A stretch of DNA of 64,000 bases, taken from assembly GCA_902500995.1 (NCBI GenBank), contig CABVSR010000015.1:37344-101343 (forward strand), given 5' to 3'. The translations under genes and the position numbers were made by a program. The first letter of the stretch is position 1. Each line of letters begins with the position of its first letter. This stretch comes from an uncultured Nitrospira sp. (GTDB lineage: Bacteria; Nitrospirota; Nitrospiria; Nitrospirales; Nitrospiraceae). Shown one piece after another: positions 16,193 through 23,195 of the stretch. The notes beneath the pieces were generated by a model, which saw only the letters and a program-made list of their open reading frames with translations, was not told the origin of the DNA and did no database searches.

Positions 16193-17935
16193 CTATGTAC
16201 AATCCAATGAATTAATATTGGCATCGGGTATGGGGAGAGATGCGTCAGTCTGGCCCCATAAAGATACGCTATTATGACCCAAGGGGTATAAGTTGTCGTA
16301 CGCGGCTAGATCTTCGAGATTATGTTGCAGTAATGGTTGTTTTTCTAGGTGTATTGTTAGTTCGGGCAATTCAATTCCATTGTCTTGAAAAAACCGTCGG
16401 ATCCGGCGCAGGGTCGGTGTATCTTGTAGGATAAGAAGGCGGGCAGCTTCGTACAAAGCATCTTGAATCTGGTTGGAAGCGCAACCTCGTGGTCCCACTA
16501 GTTTGAAATGAGTTTCGACTTGACCGACAAACTCGCGCAATTGAGCTAGTTGTTCACGCACTTTAGCATCAGGAGGTTCGGCTGCCACGAATGGGACATC
16601 ATGGTAGGGGCCATGTTCCAGCTCAATTGTTTCCGGCCCCCGCGCATCAGGATCGAGTTCCTTGTTTCCGGCAAGGGGTACTGCATTCTTGGCCATGCGC
16701 ATCTTCTTTTTCTCTGGGTATTCCGATGCGTTTAGGTAGGTAGGATCAGCGGGTGAGACGGTCCGACTTCGGTACATTCCAACACTATCGAGATAGGAAA
16801 AGGAAATGTGCCAGATTAAGCAGGAGACATTGCCAAGTGTATCGCGCCACCCATAGAGATGGCCATTCAGAACCTCTGCTCTAGATATCGGCGGTTCTGC
16901 TCTTGAGTCGACAATGTTAAAGTTCAGCGATTGTAATGTTTCTACACGCCTCCAGAAGAGAAGAGAGTCGAAGGCACGAAGTGCATTGCGATTAAGTAGG
17001 AAGTCGGTACCCACTCGGGTATCAGAAGCTTGGGCAGATGAAACATTTACATATCTGCCTGGAAACGCGTCAATGAGTATTAAAAGGCATGCATCCCGCG
17101 TCCTATTCTGTCTCGCAAGAATATACCAGGTGGCGGCATCCCAAAGCAGTGTTTCGACACCTAGATTGCCGGAAGGTCCTCCATCAAAAAGGTGGAGGTA
17201 GGACGCTTCACCCTCCGATAGAAAGTCTCTTAGTGTGATGTTATTAAACACTGCTGGAAATGCTGCAGAAGCCATTACCGCGTGTGATACCGGAAAAGAA
17301 TCAAGCGCTGAATTTAAACTATCGAAGAATTGTTGGTTGAATACAAATCTGCCCCCAGTGTACGAAGTGGCATTTAAACTTAATGCAGGAACATCTGGAC
17401 GAAGGCTGCCAAAAGTATTCTCCTTAAACAAATAATGGTCGAAAACCTCGGCCATGACATCTGAGTAATCGTAATCGGTAAATAAAGTCATGAGCATCTT
17501 ATGGGGAAGAAATAGTCGCCATAGCCATGCACTGTAGAAATCGGTGGCCATCAGGCTTTTGAAAGTGGCCCAATCGGATGAGGTCGTCGGCTTGAAGAAG
17601 CTGTAATAAGCAGCAGGAAGTGATCCGCCAGAGACGGATGATACATTAGTGACATGCTTCATTATCCCTAGTTGATCTAAAAACTCAAGGCCTGCTGCCC
17701 CAAAGTTGGCAGCGCGACTTCCACCTCCGGAGATACCGACCCCTACGAAAACCGCTTTCTCCCTCCTCTTCGACTTATCGTGCAGTGAAGCGGATTTTTG
17801 GCCAGGAGAAATACGTGGGCCGTTCTCAATGGCTTCCTTTGGCTTGTTTAGGTAGCTATGAATGTGAAGAAATGAACAACCTGACAGAATAAGAATGGCC
17901 GAAGCGATGATTAAAGTATGGCCAAAGTAACGCAA
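16193..17935 (-). CDS. patatin-like phospholipase, predicted lipoprotein
   Basis: 580-residue patatin-family lipid acyl hydrolase. It has a lipoprotein signal (hydrophobic 7-18, ILSGC with Cys20), the oxyanion loop GISGGGSRAA near residue 68, the nucleophile S102 in SVSGGS (a variant of GxSxG) and the catalytic Asp D251 in FDGGPSG. The C-terminal 300 residues are unassigned. It is the last cargo gene of the island, convergent with the MBL cassette and separated from it by ~110 bp. A lipid-anchored envelope location distinguishes it from cytosolic patatin effectors such as CapV of CBASS. It could act on the cell's own or a competitor's membrane; this cannot be settled from sequence. Confidence 0.85.
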   Translation of the reverse strand: MRYFGHTLIIASAILILSGCSFLHIHSYLNKPKEAIENGPRISPGQKSASLHDKSKRREKAVFVGVGISGGGSRAANFGAAGLEFLDQLGIMKHVTNVSSVSGGSLPAAYYSFFKPTTSSDWATFKSLMATDFYSAWLWRLFLPHKMLMTLFTDYDYSDVMAEVFDHYLFKENTFGSLRPDVPALSLNATSYTGGRFVFNQQFFDSLNSALDSFPVSHAVMASAAFPAVFNNITLRDFLSEGEASYLHLFDGGPSGNLGVETLLWDAATWYILARQNRTRDACLLILIDAFPGRYVNVSSAQASDTRVGTDFLLNRNALRAFDSLLFWRRVETLQSLNFNIVDSRAEPPISRAEVLNGHLYGWRDTLGNVSCLIWHISFSYLDSVGMYRSRTVSPADPTYLNASEYPEKKKMRMAKNAVPLAGNKELDPDARGPETIELEHGPYHDVPFVAAEPPDAKVREQLAQLREFVGQVETHFKLVGPRGCASNQIQDALYEAARLLILQDTPTLRRIRRFFQDNGIELPELTIHLEKQPLLQHNLEDLAAYDNLYPLGHNSVSLWGQTDASLPIPDANINSLDCT

Positions 17936-18108
17936 AGGTTATCCTCGTGCAGTGAGACTATTCCGTTCGATAATTATTTTGAGTCCACCTCGCCGGAATT
18001 GTTCTGTCCGTCTTGAGTCGGAATTAAAGCAAGTAATGGAACAGCAGTCAATAAATTGGGAGCCACTTCTGGTTGCAGGGTGGGCGGTAAATGTTGCTGT
18101 GCTAAATT
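17936..18108. other. promoter-side gap of the patatin gene
   Basis: Short non-coding stretch between the patatin gene and the repeat flanking the right attachment site. A string near 18096-18116 (TGTGCTAAATTTGTGCTAAA) also occurs at the 3' end of the integrase (about 10395-10415), so both element ends carry it. It could be an integrase arm-binding site. Confidence 0.4.
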
Positions 18109-18300
18109 TGTGCTAAAAATTTTCAAAACCCACCGATCCTCATCGAATCTATCGATTCCCTAGACAGCACCCAAGCAGTTGTTTCTACGGCTAAAATGGG
18201 GAAACCATTTGATGCACCGAGCATTTCAAAAATTGTCCTGGCCTGTTTCCTAAACCGCGGGTCGCACGTTCAATTCGTGTCGGGGGCACCAATTTTTCAA
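18109..18300 (+). repeat. right element end with attR (56-bp core at 18245..18300)
   Basis: The last 56 bp are identical to attL in the tRNA-Arg gene, marking the right border of the element. The preceding ~135 bp recur in diverged form at 19938..20072, also directly before an att-like copy. Only the 3' half of a tRNA is present, so this is not a tRNA gene. Confidence 0.93.
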
Positions 18301-18312
18301 TTGAATTATCGC

Positions 18313-18441
18313 TTAGTTCTGTGGGAGCACGCTCTCCCACCGTCCCCCCAGCTCCTTCACTGTAACGGTCCTTGTAACGGTTTCCGCCTTGTAGTAGTCA
18401 CTCATCTTCGACGCTGCTTCCTTTAGGTCGGCTCTATCGGA
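18313..18441 (-). pseudogene. C-terminal fragment of an unrecognised protein
   Basis: About 42 codons with protein-like composition (DLKEAASKMSDYYKAETV, then KELGGRWESVLPQN) ending at 18313. There is no plausible start because the upstream side runs into the IS3 remnant. Family unknown; I infer a gene truncated by the IS. Confidence 0.35.
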
Positions 18442-18817
18442 TTCTGACCGTGGTGGATAACTGGAGTCGCTCGAGGGCCAGCGGCCTCGCCCCATCACGG
18501 TGGATCATCGGACGGAATTCCAGTCCCGTGCTCTCGAGGATGGGGCGTATCGTCGAGGTGTGCAACTCGACTTCATACGACCGGGAAAACCCGTCGAAAA
18601 TGCCTTCATTGAATCGTTTAACGGGCGCCTGCGGGACGAATGTTTGAACGTGCACCAGTTCGCCTCGCTCGCCGAGGCACAGGTCATCATCGAAGCCTGG
18701 CGGTGTGACTATAATCAGCGTCGCCCCCACAGCTCGCTTGGGCACCTGACACCGGATGAGTTCGTCAGGCAACGTCAGGGGCAACCGATCGTCGAAGCGG
18801 TCGTCTACTCTGCCTAA
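18424..18817 (+). mobile_element. IS3-family transposase remnant (OrfB C-terminus)
   Basis: Pieces of an IS3-type (IS51/IS407-like) OrfB. A short [12 protein letters not shown] block is followed, after a deletion and frame change near 18465, by [20 protein letters not shown] and [18 protein letters not shown], with the stop at 18817. The last DDE residue region is kept, but the N-terminal half, OrfA and the first catalytic Asp context are lost. The fragment cannot transpose by itself. Confidence 0.85.
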
Positions 18818-19113
18818 GAACCGTCTCAGAACGGGGCCAACGTCAGTGCCAGAAAGTTCTCCTTCATGAGTGTCGTAGTTTACGGGGAGCTTATGAGTGA
18901 GCATAAGGAGGCGTATGTGCGCTTTTCTGCGCTGGTGGCGGGAATTGTGCGCATCGTCCAGAACCGGAACATCGAGCAAGCACAAATCGGCTCGTTTTTG
19001 ACCCTTGCGCGGAAAAAAATTGGCAGGCATTCCCGGTGTTCTGGGATAGGAGCAGCGGTGAGTGAAGCCGCGAGGTCAGATCATCGTAAGGAAGCAGGCT
19101 CGCTGGGTTAGGC
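18818..19113. other. short gene-free stretch between IS remnant and vapC
   Basis: About 300 bases with no supported gene. A plus-strand frame at 18866..19111 lacks domain resemblance and a ribosome site. It may include the right end of the decayed IS3 element, but I could not identify terminal repeats. Confidence 0.4.
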
Positions 19114-19523
19114 TTACCGTTTCCAGCTTTCGGCGCTGAGTCCGGCGATGCGCTGGAAGTGCGCGAGGTTGTTCGTGATCAACGGCAGCTGCGCTTCGAG
19201 AGCGGTAGCTGCAATCAGAAGGTCGGCATCGGGCAGCAAGGCCCCCTGTCGATGAGCTCACCGTATAATGTCGCGGCACGCTCTACAACTTGGTCGGTTA
19301 TCGGGAGAATGATGCTGGCCTGGCAGAGCAACGTGAAGGCTGCCTCTTGAGCCTGCGCTTGTTTCGCCTTCAATCCCCGCAACAGTTCATAGCGCGTGAT
19401 GATCGAGAAGGCCAGCCGCTGGTGCTCCGCCAGATAGTTCCGCACCCGCTGCACGACGAGAGGATGCTGCTTGAGGAGTTCGGAGAGAATATCCGTATCG
19501 AGCAGGACAGCCGGTTGCGGCAT
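19114..19523 (-). pseudogene. vapC: VapC-type PIN-domain toxin with a one-base frameshift
   Basis: PIN-domain ribonuclease of a VapBC module. The first frame gives LLDTDILSELLK with the first acidic residues, then TRYELLRG, and runs to ELIDRG. Just there the coding strand has five G (C-run 19242..19246 on the plus strand) where six would keep the frame. The other frame then continues perfectly with LLPDADLLIAATALEA and an ITNNLAHFQRI block, including the later acidic residues, to a stop at 19114. As written the toxin ends early and loses its last active-site Asp. The start overlaps the antitoxin stop by one base (TAATG). Confidence 0.85.
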
Positions 19524-19759
19524 TAGGCAGCCGGCTCACGGAAGAAGCGCTGGCGATCCAATGCGATGGACTCAACCTGCGTGATCTCGTCGACAGTCAG
19601 CCCTTGATAGACCTGTGCAGCACGCCGCAGAATTTCGTCTGCACCGAGCGTAAGCTCGGTATCAACCGTGACTTGCACTTCCGCGTCATCGGTCAACGCA
19701 AGAGGTTCCAGCGGCTGCAACACTCCGTCATGATAGCGGGCTTTAATTGTTTGTCGCAT
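19523..19759 (-). CDS. vapB: AF2212-like (DUF104) antitoxin of the VapBC pair
   Basis: 78-residue antitoxin of the DUF104/AF2212-like family. It opens with MRQTIKARYHDGVLQPLEPL and an acidic strand (DDAEVQVTV), and ends in a helical tail that would occupy the toxin's groove. It precedes vapC with a one-base stop/start overlap, the usual antitoxin-first order. The gene is intact, so the organism may keep a functional antitoxin next to a disabled toxin. Confidence 0.85.
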   Translation of the reverse strand: MRQTIKARYHDGVLQPLEPLALTDDAEVQVTVDTELTLGADEILRRAAQVYQGLTVDEITQVESIALDRQRFFREPAA

Positions 19760-19937
19760 CGGAAAACCTTCCCCTGCATTCGCCTATTGGCGGCGGTGCA
19801 TCGGTAGATACCTATTCTACTCAAACGGCGTCCAAATCTCACCACTTGTCGAAAGAACGCCCATTAGCCTGCAAAATGAGTTGGGCAGTCGTCGGCACTG
19901 CCTGACGGTCTCAGGGAAAGGGTTCACTCCACATGCC
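19760..19937. other. intergenic region upstream of vapB
   Basis: Contains the presumed promoter of the vapBC pair. No gene is seen on either strand. Confidence 0.4.
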
Positions 19938-20120
19938 TGTGCTAAAAAATTTGAGAACCCACCGATCCTCCTCGAATCAATCGATTCCCTAAAAAGCATT
20001 CAAATAGTTATTTCTGCAAATAAAATGGGGAAACCATTGATACACCGAGCGTTTCAAAAAATGTCCTGGCCTGTTTCCTAAACCGCAGGTCGCACGTTCA
20101 ATTCGTGTCGGGGGCACCAA
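19938..20120 (+). repeat. second, diverged element end with a third att-like copy (20073..20120)
   Basis: Diverged copy of 18109..18300. The ~135-bp lead-in matches with substitutions and small indels, and the tRNA-derived core from GTTTCCTAAACC to GGGGCACCAA has one difference (A for G) from attL and attR. It marks the far border of a second segment (18301..20120), consistent with tandem integration or an older element end. Confidence 0.85.
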
Positions 20121-20400
20121 CCACTCCTCCTGCTCTGACTGCCGGCTCGCGAAACAAACCTGCTGTCGCCTTCTGCATCTCGTCCTTCACGCCTCCGCCA
20201 TCTGCACGGCTGCCCTTAGGTCTTCCGGCTCAGCGCAAATTGTTCTCATTGCACAGTTCTCTCCTGTGAATCTCCGCTCCCAATCGGGCTCTGGGTGTCT
20301 CATGGCCTTGCGCCACCAGTAGAATCAACGGGTTGCTTCAGCACACGACAACGGTACTGAGCTTGCAGTGGAGGCTCCACATAACAAAAGGAGTTCCATC
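20121..20400. other. intergenic stretch after the third att copy
   Basis: 280 bases with no recognisable gene; GC content returns to the level of the core genome. It likely marks the return to ancestral chromosome. Confidence 0.4.
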
Positions 20401-20532
20401 ATGATTGAGTTTCCGCTGATCCTCATAGGGTATGCTCTTCTGCCGATCATTGCCTTGCAGCTCATGCTCATGGCTGACCGTCCCCAACAGAAGGCCGAAC
20501 AAAACGCCTTTCCACAGGTCGAAATCCTGTAA
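20401..20532 (+). CDS. 43-residue single-pass membrane peptide
   Basis: Short gene with a strong ribosome site (AAAGGAGTT, spacing about 6) before the ATG at 20401. It encodes MIEFPLILIGYALLPIIALQ followed by a short polar tail with several Gln, Lys and Glu. One membrane helix fits residues 4-26 with the tail in the cytoplasm. No family is recognised. The ribosome site and clean helix argue for real translation. Confidence 0.5.
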   Translation: MIEFPLILIGYALLPIIALQLMLMADRPQQKAEQNAFPQVEIL

Positions 20533-20871
20533 GCCTGCGGCGGCTTCGCGAGCCATGCGTGGAGCCGCCGCCTTGCCGGGGCGAGTGTACATTCCGCCGA
20601 CCCATCCGCTACCAACAAGTCAGGCGCCGGTTTTTCGAGCACATCCACCGCTGAACAGGCTTGCACCTGCTTGTGCTTCTAAGTAGGTCAGGGTATACCA
20701 AATAGCTCGCCATGACCAATGTACTCGACGAACGCCGCAAACGTAGGTAGAATTGGTCAGGTATCATGTAATGAGATCATCGCGTTCGTGCTTTGCAGGC
20801 AACAGGAACGGTTCTTGAGACAGATTCACCCTATAGTTGGCAATCAGGGCTCATCTTCCTCTCGCAGGTCC
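20533..20871. other. upstream region of the lipoprotein gene
   Basis: About 340 bases without a convincing gene. An in-frame extension of the lipoprotein gene back to 20719 exists but has no ribosome site and would bury the signal peptide, so it was not used. Confidence 0.45.
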
Positions 20872-21558
20872 ATGAAACGGACCCCTCCACTCATCAGCCT
20901 GGTTGTGCTCCTGCTCGCCATGGCCGGATGCCATGGATATAATCTTGTCGAAACTCCGACGACCGACGGCTTCCACTCCAAGCTACCTGCGCCCTACACG
21001 AGAGCCGTCGTCTGGGGCGGACGCGCCGACACAGTCCAAAGCGCCAGCACCTGGCTCCTCAAGAAGGGCCTTCTTGTCGTCGACCAAACCAAAGTCCTCC
21101 AAGCGGCAGCTGATCAAAAAGTCAGCCTCTCGGGATATCAATATCTGGAAACCGACGTGCTGAGAATGGCGAAACTGGTCGGTGCCCGCATAGTGATCTT
21201 CAGTAACGCCGAGGTGGGCTCCTGGGAGGCGCTGGATTGGCGGTCGGGAATCCCCCGTAGCCAACGGGTCTATTCCGCCACGATTGCCTTACGGGCCGTG
21301 GACGTCAACACGGGCGAGATTGAATGGAGCGGGAAAGCCCAGTCCACTGAACGATTCAGCAATATCGAAGAAGGGATCAGCCTGCTCACCTGCCATGCCC
21401 TCGCCACCGCTTGGGGCATGCGTAACCCCGGCTCCGTGGCTCCTGAAAATATCTGCCCACCGGGATCGGGCCTCATGAGCACGGAGACCACCAGGCCACA
21501 AGCCGCTCCGGCGGCATCATCTAGCAAAGAAAACCTCACCCCCTCGATGAATAACTAG
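20872..21558 (+). CDS. predicted lipoprotein, CsgG/GNA1162-like
   Basis: 228-residue lipoprotein. ATG 20872 gives a textbook signal (MKRTPPLISL, hydrophobic stretch, LAMAGC lipobox). The central part (LLKKGLLVVDQTKVLQAA, then ARIVIFSNAEVG and ATIALRAVDVNTGEIEWSGK) follows the pattern of CsgG/GNA1162-type periplasmic domains: a helix pair, a 'variable exists in this cell' strand and a substrate-type strand. The C-terminus is Ala/Pro/Ser-rich and disordered. CsgG-like lipoproteins form or assist outer-membrane secretion channels, but no partner genes are adjacent, so only the fold is suggested. Confidence 0.6.
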   Translation: MKRTPPLISLVVLLLAMAGCHGYNLVETPTTDGFHSKLPAPYTRAVVWGGRADTVQSASTWLLKKGLLVVDQTKVLQAAADQKVSLSGYQYLETDVLRMAKLVGARIVIFSNAEVGSWEALDWRSGIPRSQRVYSATIALRAVDVNTGEIEWSGKAQSTERFSNIEEGISLLTCHALATAWGMRNPGSVAPENICPPGSGLMSTETTRPQAAPAASSSKENLTPSMNN

Positions 21559-21710
21559 CCCCGCATCCTTCCGCTGCAGCCGGCAACTCGCATCTGCACG
21601 CCGGACCTCACACCGGCGGGCGTATAAACTCGCTCTTTTGTCGATTTTCTGGTTCTGCGCGTTATACTGCAGAAGCACGGCTCACGACTGCCTCGTCACC
21701 GGTTTTTGCC

Positions 21711-22559
21711 ATGGCGCAATACCTGCTCATTGTTCTCCTCTGTGGAAGTCTCCTTGCGGCCTCTACTGCCGAAGCCGGGGAGAATCATCCGTTTTGGACG
21801 GAACAAGCGCTGTTTCATTTCGGCGAGGATGTCTTTTTTACCGGGCGGGCCTCTTGCGCACCCACAGTGGAAGAAGGGCGTCAACGTGCTTATCTAGCCG
21901 CGGTCCAGGAGGTGAAGAATTTCACACGCGCCGAGGAAATCGGCGGGTTTCCGCTGGATACCCAGATGATTTTCGAGGACAGCCATCCAGCCGACTGCGC
22001 CGCGGGGCTGGTCACGGTGTGGCGGTTGTTGCGCGCTCCCCGCGTGGCCCTGCAAGGGCTCGCCCGGCATGCCGGCCGCGGGAAGCCGGCCGACATTTCG
22101 CCGATTCTCGCGCAAGTCGCTGCGGTTCGGAACCTCACGCCCCGTGTCGGCATGCTGCGCGACGAGGTGTGGAACCGATACGGCTTGCCCCGATCCATTT
22201 GGGCACGCCCTGAACAAGGCGAATTGATCTGGGATTACGCCCAATTCGGCCTGACCATCGTGTTTAACCAGGAGGATATCTTGACTCGCTGGCGGCTCAC
22301 CGGTCCGAACCCGCGCTCCAGCGATGATGGTTCACCGGCCCCCCGTCCCGAGCCCGTCACCGGGAAGGATCTTCCGGCCATCGACCTCACGAGCCGCCTC
22401 CAGCAACTTGAAGCACAACAGGATCTTGAGCGCCGTCATCAAGCTCAGCGTTATTGCTCGTTGCGATTCGCGGATGTGCCCGAACCGCTGCGTCCCGCTC
22501 AAGGCACCTGCGAGCAACGGGAATACCAACGGCTCAAGGAGCATCAGCCTCGATTCTAA
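21711..22559 (+). CDS. secreted protein with a BamE/SmpA-like segment, unknown function
   Basis: 282 residues with a signal peptide (hydrophobic 4-17, cleavage near AEAGEN). The body contains TPRVGMLRDEVWNRYGLP followed by ELIWDYAQFGLTIVFN, a pattern resembling the small BamE/SmpA fold in which a G-M-x-x-x-E-V turn precedes a helix and two strands. The C-terminus is a charged helical tail. Two Cys pairs could form disulfides. It lies between the lipoprotein and a receiver protein on the same strand, with gaps of ~150 and 38 bp. Function unknown. Confidence 0.6.
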   Translation: MAQYLLIVLLCGSLLAASTAEAGENHPFWTEQALFHFGEDVFFTGRASCAPTVEEGRQRAYLAAVQEVKNFTRAEEIGGFPLDTQMIFEDSHPADCAAGLVTVWRLLRAPRVALQGLARHAGRGKPADISPILAQVAAVRNLTPRVGMLRDEVWNRYGLPRSIWARPEQGELIWDYAQFGLTIVFNQEDILTRWRLTGPNPRSSDDGSPAPRPEPVTGKDLPAIDLTSRLQQLEAQQDLERRHQAQRYCSLRFADVPEPLRPAQGTCEQREYQRLKEHQPRF

Positions 22560-22597
22560 TCCACAGACATGAGACACCCTCATGAAGGAGTTCCGGC

Positions 22598-23092
22598 ATG
22601 GCCACCCACGGAACACAGCACGTGACCATCCTGATCGTTGACGACGATCCCTCGACGCTCCTGCTGGCAGCCAAACCACTGCAGGACCATGGATACACGG
22701 TGCTCAAGGCGCCGGGAAGCGCAGAAGCCCTCAAGCTCTATGCGGAACACCCGGTACCCATCCACCTGGTCATCACCGATATCTTTCTCCCACCCCCCGG
22801 GTTTCAACTCTCGGTCGAGAAAAATCCCTACCCCCGGGTCAACGGTCTCGAGATGGTCGACCGCCTGCTGGAGAACAAACGCGATCTCCGAGTCATTCTC
22901 ATGTCGAGTACCTCAGCACCCGACCTGCAGAGCCGCGGCCTCATCCGGGAAGGTTTGCCCTTCCTGAACAAACCGTTTACCGGAGAAATCCTGCTGGCGC
23001 TCGTCGAGGAGACATTGGCCGGACCTCCGGCCTCACAGGGTCCTGCTAAACCGTCCGCCTCCGCCAAGGGTGACGTCGAATGGGTCGACTGA
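22598..23092 (+). CDS. single-domain response regulator
   Basis: 164-residue receiver protein without an output domain. It has the acidic pocket in LIVDDDPS, the phospho-acceptor Asp in LVITDIFLP near residue 52, and FLNKPFTG supplying the conserved Lys. An unusual ~18-residue loop after the phospho-Asp (PPPGFQLSVEKNPYPRV) lengthens the beta3-alpha3 region. The C-terminal 25 residues are disordered. The likely role is to relay phosphate or regulate by protein contact. A ribosome site AAGGAG precedes the ATG. No kinase is adjacent. Confidence 0.85.
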   Translation: MATHGTQHVTILIVDDDPSTLLLAAKPLQDHGYTVLKAPGSAEALKLYAEHPVPIHLVITDIFLPPPGFQLSVEKNPYPRVNGLEMVDRLLENKRDLRVILMSSTSAPDLQSRGLIREGLPFLNKPFTGEILLALVEETLAGPPASQGPAKPSASAKGDVEWVD

Positions 23093-23195
23093 ATATCCCC
23101 ATGCTTCTACCTCACGGCGCCGGCGAGTAAAAACAGGGATTGCTTGTCAGGTCACACCCCCTCGGATAGACTTTCTCACGAGAGGGAGACTTCGC

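Noticed and set aside
18245..18300. tRNA-like sequence
   Set aside because: Only the anticodon-loop-to-CCA half is present; it is the attR repeat. The same applies to 20073..20120.
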